From Chondrinema litorale (GTDB taxonomy: Bacteria > Bacteroidota > Bacteroidia > Cytophagales > Flammeovirgaceae), in assembly GCF_026250525.1 (NCBI RefSeq), contig NZ_CP111058.1, forward strand, positions 62,001 through 126,000: a DNA stretch of 64,000 nucleotides. The letters run 5' to 3'. Numbering within the stretch: the stretch's first letter is position 1; each line of letters starts with the position of its first letter. Positions 1 to 8,031 of the stretch are shown piece after piece. A program made the position numbers and the translations under genes. Below the pieces are notes generated by a model. That model had not been told where the DNA came from and ran no database searches. It was given only the letters and a program-made list of their open reading frames with translations.

Positions 1-2
1 CT

Positions 3-272
3 TGTAGCGAAATTAGTAGAATTCTTAAACCCGGAGGTATATTCCTGCTCATTGTAGATATTCATAGCTATCCAACTTTTACAGAACCTCAAATGCTTGA
101 GTGGTCATTTATAAAAGATTACTTTGCTAAGTTTGAAATACTAGAAGAAAAACATTTAGAAGTTGTACATAAAAACCGTATTTATGAAAACCTCCGAACC
201 AATAAAGTTATGAAAAAGCAAAAGTCTAATGGGGTACTTACGGCAATGATTAAAAAACCAGTGCTGCCTTAA
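3..272 (+). CDS. SAM-dependent methyltransferase, C-terminal fragment
   Basis: The reading frame is open from the left edge to a TAA at 270-272, giving about 89 residues; the start lies outside the window. The first residues read ILKPGGIFLLIVDIHS, which fits the post-motif segment (LKPGG followed by a beta strand) of class I SAM-dependent methyltransferases. The SAM-binding GxGxG motif would lie upstream and is not visible, so the substrate cannot be guessed. The tail is lysine-rich (KVMKKQKS). It is followed by a 127-bp gap before the Gfo/Idh gene on the same strand. Confidence 0.6.
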   Translation, partial: CSEISRILKPGGIFLLIVDIHSYPTFTEPQMLEWSFIKDYFAKFEILEEKHLEVVHKNRIYENLRTNKVMKKQKSNGVLTAMIKKPVLP

Positions 273-399
273 ATATTACCAATAGATTAAAAATACTTCC
301 TCCGAGAACTTTTATTTTTAATTACTCAAATATTGTATTAAGTTGAGCTAATTATTGAAAATGATAAATTAACTCGAACCTATTTAAACTATCTCTGAC

Positions 400-1530
400 A
401 TGAGCTCTCGCCGTAATTTTTTGCAAAAAATTAGTTTTTCTGCTTTAGCAATACCTTCTTTCTACACGTTTAATACGGGAGATAAAGAAGCCAATGCCCA
501 ACCTTTTGATACACAGCCTTATGATAGACCTGTGCTTCGGGTGGCGCTTATGGGTTTGGGTAGTTATGCAAACCGAGTTGCTGAAGCAATGAAAGATTGC
601 AAAATGGCGAAAGTAGCAGGTCTAGTAAGTGGCACACCTTCCAAAATTCCGGTTTGGCAAAAGAAGTATGATATTCCAGACAAGAACTGCTATAACTACG
701 AAAACTTCGATTCGATAAAAGATAATCCTGATATTGATGCAGTTTACATCATCACACCTAATTCTTTACACCGCGAAGGAGTAATTAGAACAGCCAAGGC
801 TGGCAAACATGCCATTTGTGAAAAACCGATGGCAGTAAATGCCAAAGAAGGGCAAGAAATGGTGGATGCTTGTAAGGCTGCTAATGTACAATTGCTAGTT
901 GGTTACAGAATGCATTTCGAGCCTAAGACATTGGAAATTATCAAAATGAGAAAGGCAGGTGAGTTTGGAGAAATTAAGTTTTTTCAAGGATTATCTGGTT
1001 TTATAATTGGTAACCCAAACCAATGGAGGCTAGACCCAGAGCTTGCTGGTGGTGGTTCTATGATGGATATTGGAGTCTACTCTATCAATGGAGCTCGTTA
1101 CATGGTGGGAGAAGAGCCTATTTGGGTTACAGCCCAAGAAACTAAAACCGATCCGGTAAAATTTAAAGAAGGAGTTGATGAAACCATCCAGTTTCAAATG
1201 GGATTCCCAAGCGGAGCTGTGGCTTCTTGCTTGTCTACTTATGCGATGAATAACCTAGACAGTTTCTTTCTAAATGGTGTAAATGGTTTTGCAGAGCTAC
1301 AACCTGCTTCTGGTTATGGCCCAATAAAAGGTCGTACCCACAAAGGCGAGTTAACTCATCCACATAAAACACATCAAACCATCCAAATGGATGAGATGGC
1401 AGCAATTATTCTCAATGGTAAAAAACCAGTTGTTCCAGTTGATGGAGAAGAAGGCGTAAAAGATTTAAAAATTATTGATGCGATTTACAGCGCTGTTAAA
1501 TCTGGAAAGAAGATGGAATTAAGCCTATAA
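400..1530 (+). CDS. Gfo/Idh/MocA-family oxidoreductase with Tat-like signal
   Basis: This is a predicted NAD(P)-dependent sugar or cyclitol dehydrogenase of the Gfo/Idh/MocA family, 376 aa. Residues 4-10 (RRNFLQK) followed by a hydrophobic stretch form a twin-arginine-like export signal, so it is probably exported folded with its cofactor, as in glucose-fructose oxidoreductase. The Rossmann motif is at about 49-60 (ALMGLGSYANRV), and the family EKP motif (CEKPMAVNAKEG) is at about 139-150. The C-terminal half is the family alpha/beta domain, with GGGSMMDIGVYSIN at about 217-230. The substrate cannot be assigned. It is monocistronic as seen, and its 3' end forms part of a hairpin shared with the convergent MscS gene. 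A second Tat-type member of the family lies at 52681-54084. Confidence 0.9.
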   Translation: MSSRRNFLQKISFSALAIPSFYTFNTGDKEANAQPFDTQPYDRPVLRVALMGLGSYANRVAEAMKDCKMAKVAGLVSGTPSKIPVWQKKYDIPDKNCYNYENFDSIKDNPDIDAVYIITPNSLHREGVIRTAKAGKHAICEKPMAVNAKEGQEMVDACKAANVQLLVGYRMHFEPKTLEIIKMRKAGEFGEIKFFQGLSGFIIGNPNQWRLDPELAGGGSMMDIGVYSINGARYMVGEEPIWVTAQETKTDPVKFKEGVDETIQFQMGFPSGAVASCLSTYAMNNLDSFFLNGVNGFAELQPASGYGPIKGRTHKGELTHPHKTHQTIQMDEMAAIILNGKKPVVPVDGEEGVKDLKIIDAIYSAVKSGKKMELSL

Positions 1531-1539
1531 TTCCATCTT
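1510..1539. terminator. Hairpin between convergent genes
   Basis: An 11-bp perfect stem (AAGATGGAATT at 1510-1520 pairing with 1529-1539, 8-nt loop) overlaps the stop codon of the oxidoreductase and ends 8 bp before the MscS stop codon. It could terminate transcription in either direction, but the U-tract is poor. Confidence 0.5.
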
Positions 1540-1546
1540 TAAGATT

Positions 1547-4018
1547 TTAATTTTCATCGTTTTCTTCTTCGCGATCTTCAGGCTCAGGATGCTTTTCTGG
1601 TTTAGACTCTGTCTGCTCAGGTTGTTTCTCTTCGGGCTTTGTAAACTGAATTGAAGGGTCTAAAGTGCGCACGTGAATATCTCTTTGCGGGAATGGAATA
1701 TTGATATTATTCGCTCTAAATAAATTATCAATTTCAGTTATAATTTCACTTTTGGCAAGTAGAAGTGTATCGATGCTCGTCCAGCAAAGAATTCTAAAAT
1801 TCAATGAGTTATCACCAAAATCGTGAAAAAGCGCCAATGGAGCTGGGTTGCTGCGAATATGCGAACAAGAATTTATAGCCTGATTCAATAGCTTTTTCAC
1901 TTTTTCGGTTGGTGAGCCGTAAGCCACACCTACAAAAATTTCTATTCGTCTATAATTATCTGAGTGTGTCCAGTTAACTACCTGCTTAGAGATCAACTCT
2001 CCATTAGGCACAATCACTTCGGAACCATCAAAAGTTCTAATCTTGCTTGCTCGAATTCCTATATCTTGCACTTCACCTGTAAACTGATCTAGCTGCACAA
2101 TGTCTCCAATTTGTATGGGTCTTTCCAAGGCCAGAATAAATCCGGATACAAGGTTGTTGATGATGTTTTGCAAACCAAAACCAATACCTACTCCCAAAGC
2201 ACCTGCCACAATGGTTATATTTTCTATTGGCAAACCGGAAAATAAAATGGCAAATAGAAAACCTATTATAATAATACTGTAGCGTATCATAATAGTGATG
2301 GTACCTATACTTCGCTTTGTTCCCTCATTACCTCTACCGTAATCTTCTTTAAAGTAAATCTCTAAAATGTTAGAAATTTTTACTGAGGTGTAAATGGTCA
2401 AAATGAAGAGGATAATGCCTTTAATAGTATAGCTGATAGAGCCTAGGGAATGCTGATGTGTTAAAAAGCCTAATACTCTTGACATTACTGTATCGTAGTA
2501 GCCCGATATTCTTAATACCACAATTATCCAAAAGAAAAAGGCAATGAGCCGCACATACTTGGTTATGGTGTCTTTGATAGTTTCATAATAAAGCTTCACC
2601 GAATTAAACTTATTTACCCTTTCGGTGAGCATAATCAGTTTGATAACATCGATAATGGCAAAGGTGGAAATATGGAAAACTACAGCCAGTACAATTACTG
2701 CTGCCACTTTGGAGAGCAAAAACTCCGAAAAGGCAAAATAGCCAAAAATATTTGCCAGAATAGAAGCGAGTAAAAGCGCTATAGCTCCTTTAAACAATTG
2801 CTTAAAGAATACGACATTCGCACCATCATAAATCTTTCTCAACCTGTTTACTACAATTAATAGTAGCAATGCCAGCACCAACATGGTTATCCGCTGAAAC
2901 AGGGTGTTGTCATACACAAAGTGCTGTATGTGGATGATAAAATAAATGATTGAGAAATACACTGATTCTCTAAACAGATTCTTAATATTTGAGCTGTAAA
3001 GAAAAACCAAGATTGGTATCAACAGAAAAATGAGCGTGGTATCGAAAAAGTCGGAAGGTGCCCCATCGTGAATCCAAGGTGAAATGGTAATCGATAAAAG
3101 TAAGCTAGAAGTATAGGGTCTTTGCAGTGGATGCAACACATTTTTAATCTCCTCTTCCTTACCTATATACTTCTCCCAAAGATGTTCTTTCTTCTTAAAA
3201 TAAAGGGCAATTAATAAGATAATGGCGTAAACAAAAATATGTGCATAAATGCGCTCAGGATTATCCTTCAGGTATTTATAGATATCAAAAACACTATTTT
3301 TAAAAGATATCCATGCTCTTTGAGGAATGTTATCTTTTACTTCTGACTGCCAAATGGGTACCGATTGTTTGCGTATCTTGGTTCGGGTAACCTTTTTTAT
3401 GTTTTGTATGTTTTCCTGCTCTACTCCTTGCAAGTCATTCAGCAAAGTAAGTTCTTTCTGCATCTTGCCAAGTATCTTCCCAAAGCCATTACTTTGCGTT
3501 TCAATTTTGCTTTTGATCTGGGAGTAGTCGTTAAATAACCTTGAGTTATTCGAAAGTTCTACCGAATCGCTTTTGATCTCATTTAGCTTTTCAAATAACT
3601 TAATTAGTCGATCTCTATAATCTGTTACTTCTGAAGTAAAACCTCTTACTTTAGATTGTAAAGAAGCAATTTTTTCAAGGTTCTCATTTTTAACTTTTTC
3701 TAAATCCCGAAGATCATCAAGTCTTTTATACTCTAAAGAACTCTCTGAAATGACTTCAATTAGTGAATCATAATATTCAATTTGATTCTGAAAACTTAAA
3801 GATGTTTCTTCCAGTTTTTTATCACTTGGAATATCACTTTCTAATTCTTGTAAGCTTCTTTTTAGAATTTCAATCTTTAAAAAAGCATCAGAAAAAATAG
3901 AATCTACTTCAGCTTGTGCGGTATCTTCTGAACTTGAATTACTCTCTGATAATGAATCGGTTTGAGCAAAACACTGAACCACCGAAAACAGCAAAATACT
4001 CAAAAAAATGATCTTCAT
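1547..4018 (-). CDS. MscS-family mechanosensitive channel, large type with N-terminal coiled coil
   Basis: A large MscS-type (small-conductance mechanosensitive) channel of about 823 aa. The frame opens at 4087, but the ATG at 4018 begins a clean signal peptide (MKIIFLSILLFSVVQCFAQ) and follows a purine-rich GAGAGAGA stretch, so I prefer it. After the signal comes a roughly 200-residue acidic, coiled-coil-rich periplasmic region, then multiple membrane segments. The MscS core has the pore-helix signature GALGVGIGFGLQNIINNLVS around residue 610. After it comes the beta domain (ERPIQIGDIV, then IRTFDGSEVIVPNGELIS). The tail is Glu/Pro/Lys-rich. Typical MscS is about 286 aa, so this resembles the large MscK/YbiO-type members. 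It probably releases solutes during osmotic downshock. The gene is monocistronic and convergent with the oxidoreductase. Confidence 0.9.
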   Translation of the reverse strand: MKIIFLSILLFSVVQCFAQTDSLSESNSSSEDTAQAEVDSIFSDAFLKIEILKRSLQELESDIPSDKKLEETSLSFQNQIEYYDSLIEVISESSLEYKRLDDLRDLEKVKNENLEKIASLQSKVRGFTSEVTDYRDRLIKLFEKLNEIKSDSVELSNNSRLFNDYSQIKSKIETQSNGFGKILGKMQKELTLLNDLQGVEQENIQNIKKVTRTKIRKQSVPIWQSEVKDNIPQRAWISFKNSVFDIYKYLKDNPERIYAHIFVYAIILLIALYFKKKEHLWEKYIGKEEEIKNVLHPLQRPYTSSLLLSITISPWIHDGAPSDFFDTTLIFLLIPILVFLYSSNIKNLFRESVYFSIIYFIIHIQHFVYDNTLFQRITMLVLALLLLIVVNRLRKIYDGANVVFFKQLFKGAIALLLASILANIFGYFAFSEFLLSKVAAVIVLAVVFHISTFAIIDVIKLIMLTERVNKFNSVKLYYETIKDTITKYVRLIAFFFWIIVVLRISGYYDTVMSRVLGFLTHQHSLGSISYTIKGIILFILTIYTSVKISNILEIYFKEDYGRGNEGTKRSIGTITIMIRYSIIIIGFLFAILFSGLPIENITIVAGALGVGIGFGLQNIINNLVSGFILALERPIQIGDIVQLDQFTGEVQDIGIRASKIRTFDGSEVIVPNGELISKQVVNWTHSDNYRRIEIFVGVAYGSPTEKVKKLLNQAINSCSHIRSNPAPLALFHDFGDNSLNFRILCWTSIDTLLLAKSEIITEIDNLFRANNINIPFPQRDIHVRTLDPSIQFTKPEEKQPEQTESKPEKHPEPEDREEENDEN

Positions 4019-4104
4019 ATCTCTCTCTATCAACATTTGCGGTAAATATATTGAAGATCGTCGCGTAAAAAAAGTTTTTAAAATCACTCATATATTAAAT
4101 AAAT

Positions 4105-4144
4105 AAGCCAGCAGATTACAGAAGTAATTGTAACCCACTGGCTT
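4105..4144 (-). terminator. Terminator-like hairpin after the GNAT gene
   Basis: AAGCCAG at 4105-4111 pairs with CTGGCTT at 4138-4144, with an inner TTACA/TGTAA stem. Read on the minus strand it is followed by an A/T-rich tract. It lies 19 bp downstream of the GNAT stop. Confidence 0.55.
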
Positions 4145-4162
4145 TTAATGTTAAGGCAAATA

Positions 4163-4999
4163 TTAATTAAATTGAAAAATCCAGTTTTGCCTGAGATAGG
4201 CTGGCACAAAACCAATTCTCATCATATTTCTGTAACTGGGTACTGGTTTTTCGAGCTTATCTTCTCCGGTTTCTGCAATAAAATAAGTGCAACCCAAACC
4301 TAAAGCATATGAAATTCTCTTTTTAAGCAAGATGTTTTGAGCCCCCATACCTCTGTATTCTGGCAAAGTACCTGCAAATGCCATAGAAGCAAAGTTACCC
4401 ATAATATGCATGGCTCCCGCTGCAATTGCAACATCATTATGCATCACCAAATAATGATGGTAACCTTGTTGCCCTACCGATGCTGCTAACCATTCCATCA
4501 ATCGGGTATCTGTCCAGTCGAAGCTTTCGAAAATGATTTTACCATACAGCATCGCCTTTTCTTTACCGATTTTAATAAGCTTTAAGTCTGGATTATTTTG
4601 AAGCAAAACCTTGTGAGCCGGTCTTACTAACTTCACCCAATTGTTATGCAATTGCAGTCCATTTTGAGCAAGCAATTCTGTAAGGTTTTCTTGTTGTGCA
4701 TACGGACTCACTTGTACAAAAAATCGCTTAGAGCCAGATTTATAATAAAAGTCTATGATCTTTTGAATATCGTTCTGCTCTATTTTTCTATCCATGCCTA
4801 AGCCTAAGACTCTGTTCATGGCTAATACGTCTACCTCTGGCAAGGCGCCGGTAAAAGCACCGGCGATCACATTACTAAAAGACCTTAATCCGTTTAGATG
4901 GCTGCTATATAACTTGCTCCAATAGGTCGTTTCGCTATATTCTAAGGCATATGCCAGATGATCTTGAATTCTATTTTTATAAATATTCATCGTCTGCAT
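4163..4999 (-). CDS. GNAT-family N-acetyltransferase
   Basis: A 278-aa protein with a C-terminal GNAT fold. The acetyl-CoA pyrophosphate-binding segment YRGMGAQNILLKKRI (about 215-229) fits the Q/RxxGxG/A motif A, and it is preceded by a beta strand with FASMAFAGTLPEYRG. The N-terminal half has no feature I recognise. The acceptor is unknown. The start codon follows the stop codon of the fatty acid hydroxylase gene directly (TAA then ATG, no spacer), so the two are almost certainly cotranscribed and translationally coupled. A second ATG three codons in (4990) is an equally plausible start. Confidence 0.8.
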   Translation of the reverse strand: MQTMNIYKNRIQDHLAYALEYSETTYWSKLYSSHLNGLRSFSNVIAGAFTGALPEVDVLAMNRVLGLGMDRKIEQNDIQKIIDFYYKSGSKRFFVQVSPYAQQENLTELLAQNGLQLHNNWVKLVRPAHKVLLQNNPDLKLIKIGKEKAMLYGKIIFESFDWTDTRLMEWLAASVGQQGYHHYLVMHNDVAIAAGAMHIMGNFASMAFAGTLPEYRGMGAQNILLKKRISYALGLGCTYFIAETGEDKLEKPVPSYRNMMRIGFVPAYLRQNWIFQFN

Positions 5000-5797
5000 T
5001 TAAGCTTTCACCATTTCTTTATTTTCATCTTTCGGCTTGTGCTTCGAGTCATCGGAACTGATGTCTTTAAAGAGTAACATATCAGCGATTCTAGCAGATG
5101 CACCATTGTAAAAACCAGTTTCACTTTCGAAAGCTTTTGGGTTGTAGAAAGTACCAAACAGTATATCGAAAATGGGCAATCCAGAGTAATTTCCTTTATG
5201 CAATCCTTTTTGGTGGTGTACCGCATGGCTTTCTGGTCTTTGAATGAAGTAACCCATCCAATGAGGCGTTTTGATATTGGCGTGCTGGAATATCCCGAGG
5301 AAATTAGTTACCAGTAAAACAATGGTGATTGCCTGCGGATTTATGCCTACAAGTAGAGCAAAACACACACTGCCTAACAAAGTCCATCCGATCATATCTG
5401 CCGGACTAAAGAAGAATGCACCATAAGTATCTAGTCTTTCTGCACTGTGGTGCATTTGGTGAACTGTTCTCCATAAAAAGTCTGAACGGTGCATAATTCG
5501 ATGCCATACGTATTCGCCGAAAGCGTATAATAAAATGCCTACTATAGCTCCGCCATAATCACCCAAGCCTGTTAAATCGAATAATATGAATTTTTCTAAG
5601 TAAGGGTCTACCATTAAAGGCAGATACGAAGACAGAAAGAAGTAAATGGCAAATGCTGCTATTCCTTTTAGTTTCCAGTTTTTTACATAAGGTAATTTTC
5701 TTGCTGGAAAAAGTGCTTCCCAAATCATTAATCCCATATACATAGCGATTACTATTAGGGATATTGGATCTAATAAAATTTCAATTGGTGTTGGCAT
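5000..5797 (-). CDS. Fatty acid hydroxylase / sterol desaturase superfamily protein
   Basis: A 265-aa integral membrane di-iron enzyme candidate. All three histidine clusters of the superfamily are present: HRIMH at 99-103 (HX3H), HQMHH at 113-117 (HX2HH) and HAVHH at 191-195 (HX2HH), with an additional His at 172. Hydrophobic helices precede and separate the clusters. Family members hydroxylate or desaturate lipids such as sterols, carotenoids or fatty acids using O2; the lipid here is unknown. It is first in a two-gene unit with the GNAT gene. The 109-bp gap upstream holds a 12-bp inverted repeat (5852-5891). Confidence 0.88.
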   Translation of the reverse strand: MPTPIEILLDPISLIVIAMYMGLMIWEALFPARKLPYVKNWKLKGIAAFAIYFFLSSYLPLMVDPYLEKFILFDLTGLGDYGGAIVGILLYAFGEYVWHRIMHRSDFLWRTVHQMHHSAERLDTYGAFFFSPADMIGWTLLGSVCFALLVGINPQAITIVLLVTNFLGIFQHANIKTPHWMGYFIQRPESHAVHHQKGLHKGNYSGLPIFDILFGTFYNPKAFESETGFYNGASARIADMLLFKDISSDDSKHKPKDENKEMVKA

Positions 5798-5851
5798 AAT
5801 TATAAGATTTTAAAGTGTTATTGCTAATCACTTTTTAATGCGTAAGTTTTT

Positions 5852-5891
5852 GCCTTACAATGTAAGTTTGGGGAAAACCACATTGTAAGGC
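5852..5891. promoter_or_regulatory. 12-bp perfect inverted repeat upstream of hydroxylase gene
   Basis: GCCTTACAATGT at 5852-5863 is repeated in inverse at 5880-5891 with a 16-nt spacer that holds a third CTTACA-like fragment (TGTAAG). Neither side has a U-tract. It lies between the stop of the TolB/TPR gene (5907) and the hydroxylase start (5797), 55 bp upstream of the latter. It could be an operator or an intercistronic stem-loop. Confidence 0.5.
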
Positions 5892-5906
5892 GCACTTACA
5901 CTTATC

Positions 5907-7751
5907 TTATAATTGCCAGTTTATAGGAGTTTCGGGTTGGTAACAACAAAATGTACCCGTTTTTACAGAGAGCGAAAAATGCTTTGCCAATGCAGGATGC
6001 TGGCTTTCTATTTTTTTAATGGCACTCCTAATTCTCCAAGTTACTGCCGAACGCGCTTTTTCAATGCTAGAACCAGTTTCTCTGGGTTTACCATCAATAC
6101 CCAAGTTTTTAGTAAGATGATCTACCAATTGTTCATACTCTTCTTGTAAGCTGCCAAGCACTTCATAATTATTCATATCTTCTGCCTCCGCAATTTCGTG
6201 CTGCAAATCTTTTATACGCTTTACATAATTAGACTTTGCATATAAATCTATCACCTCTACACCTTGCGAATCGGATGCTTGCACACCCATTAATTCCATA
6301 CAGTGGATTTCTCTTTCTGGTGATTTTAATAAGGCAAGTAAGTCGTGAAAACCTTTGGCATCTTTTAGCATTACTGTTTTTTGTTGGAAAGTCATTTCCC
6401 ACATTTCACCTACTTGCACAAAAGCAGCTTCTGTCTGTTCCTTTGGCTTTACAGTTTCTGGCTGCGTATGTATATTGAGTTTGTTAGAAATAAATTCCCA
6501 GAAAGGTTTCAGGTTGGTTTTGTCTCTGTAAGGATTCACCGAAACATGCCACTCAAATGCTTTTTGAGAAAAAGAATCGGTTCGCCAATCCATGTTTTTG
6601 GTGATTTGGGCATTCTCTGTATCAGCATCATTTTTAAGAATATATGCCTTAAACCTTTTCAAATAAAGCTGCCAACACTCTTTTACCTTTTCCATATCAG
6701 AAAGGTGGAAATATATGGCAGCCATATAAGCCGGTAAATCAACCCAATAGTTATTAATATCTATTTTTTTAGCATATTCAATACATTTCTCATAGTTGCC
6801 CAACTCAAAATATATCTGTATACCATAAGTATAATAGGTATCATTATAGAAAGGATTGAGTTTTTTTGCCCTTAAAAAATATTGCTCGGCTTCATCTGCA
6901 TAACCCAAAAAGCTGAACCAAAATGCTACATGTAACAAATTCTGTGAGTCATTCGGATTCATTTTTAAAGACTTTCTCAAGCAATGCTCAGCCATCTCAA
7001 AATCTTTAGTGTACAAATAACATCTGCCTAAAATCATTAATGCTTGATAGTCGTTTTCATCCAGTTCGAGTGCCTTTCGAGCATTTTCCATCGCACCTTT
7101 GTGGCTTTCGTCCCAGCGTTCCCAAAGCTGGCAACTCCATTCATTAAAATAAGAAAGTGAAATACCCGTATGTGCACGAGCATATTTCGAGTTGATTTTT
7201 AAAGCTGCTTCAAAGTACTCTCTGGCGATTTGGTCATCTTCTAAACTGCATTTTTTGAGGTAATCCATTCCAATGAGCCAGTTCTCGTAAGCAGCTAGTT
7301 GTACAGTTTGTTTTTTGTATGAAAAAGTAAGTAAATCATAATCGATTTTCTCCTGCAAAATACTTACAATTTGCTGAGTGATGGTATCTTCTGCATTTAA
7401 TAAAGACTCTGGCTTTACCCTATATTGGTTTGAAAAAACCACCTTTTTATCTTCGGTTCTAATAAGTTGTAGACCAATACGAATATCGATGCCTAGATTT
7501 AGAAAGCTGCCTGTCACCAAATAGTCGGCACCGAGTTTATGTATTTCGGCTTCGTTAGAAATATCTTTAATATGTTGTGTAGAATATTGAGATATAACCG
7601 AAAGCCCCATAAACATAGAAAAGTTGTTTATGAGATCTTCTGTAAAGCCTAAATGCAAAGGGCTAAACTCATCAGGATTATTGTAAAGTTGGAAAGGTAA
7701 AACTGCCACCGTAATTTCCTTGTTCTTTGTCGCCGTGGGTGTATTCATCAC
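5907..7751 (-). CDS. TolB-like/TPR protein with predicted C-terminal regulatory domain
   Basis: A 614-aa soluble protein without a signal peptide. Residues about 10-135 (AVLPFQLYNNPDEFSPLHLGF and following) resemble the TolB-like N-terminal domain found fused to adenylate cyclases and TPR regulators. Residues about 165-345 contain several TPR units (for example ARAHTGISLSYFNEWSCQLW, NDYQALMILGRCYLYTKDFE). The C-terminal 160 residues (EMWEMTFQQKTVMLKDAKGFHD at about 450, later AVTWRIRSAIKKIESQHPAL and TGTFCCYQPE) match my recollection of the end domain of predicted ATPase/TPR transcriptional regulators. The protein may therefore sense a signal and act on transcription, but no HTH is certain. 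It lies just upstream of, and in line with, the hydroxylase-GNAT pair, which may be its target. Confidence 0.75.
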   Translation of the reverse strand: MMNTPTATKNKEITVAVLPFQLYNNPDEFSPLHLGFTEDLINNFSMFMGLSVISQYSTQHIKDISNEAEIHKLGADYLVTGSFLNLGIDIRIGLQLIRTEDKKVVFSNQYRVKPESLLNAEDTITQQIVSILQEKIDYDLLTFSYKKQTVQLAAYENWLIGMDYLKKCSLEDDQIAREYFEAALKINSKYARAHTGISLSYFNEWSCQLWERWDESHKGAMENARKALELDENDYQALMILGRCYLYTKDFEMAEHCLRKSLKMNPNDSQNLLHVAFWFSFLGYADEAEQYFLRAKKLNPFYNDTYYTYGIQIYFELGNYEKCIEYAKKIDINNYWVDLPAYMAAIYFHLSDMEKVKECWQLYLKRFKAYILKNDADTENAQITKNMDWRTDSFSQKAFEWHVSVNPYRDKTNLKPFWEFISNKLNIHTQPETVKPKEQTEAAFVQVGEMWEMTFQQKTVMLKDAKGFHDLLALLKSPEREIHCMELMGVQASDSQGVEVIDLYAKSNYVKRIKDLQHEIAEAEDMNNYEVLGSLQEEYEQLVDHLTKNLGIDGKPRETGSSIEKARSAVTWRIRSAIKKIESQHPALAKHFSLSVKTGTFCCYQPETPINWQL

Positions 7752-7978
7752 TCAAAAAATTTTAACAAAAAAGACATGTACCGAAGCTTGTGTTCGGCAA
7801 TGTATGAATGCTAATACTGGTGGTTTAGTAAGTCGGGAAGTATTTTATAAATTCTAATATAGTGAAATAAGTTCAAGCAGTGTATAGCTTTATGCTTGCC
7901 GGAAGATTTTATTTTTAAAAGGCGTGTATACTATATTATGAGTAAAAGATTTATATCAGTTGCTAAGATTTTAGCCAT

Positions 7979-8010
7979 AAAAAAAGCCGGACAAGTATCC
8001 GACTTTTTTC
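7979..8010 (-). terminator. Rho-independent terminator of the arabinosidase operon
   Basis: AAAAAAGCCGGA, a short loop and TCCGACTTTTTT form a hairpin flanked by A and T runs, 22 bp beyond the GH127 stop on the minus strand. The T-run is present on both strands, so it may act bidirectionally. A 62-codon plus-strand frame over it is not credible as a gene. Confidence 0.8.
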
Positions 8011-8031
8011 TATCTATTCATCCATTTTTAA

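Noticed and set aside
4018..4087. Upstream start of the MscS gene at 4087
   Set aside because: It would place 23 basic residues before an otherwise standard signal peptide; the start at 4018 has the better purine-rich site.
5008..5226. 72-codon frame on the minus strand within the hydroxylase gene
   Set aside because: An out-of-frame shadow of the hydroxylase gene, whose three His clusters are in the longer frame.
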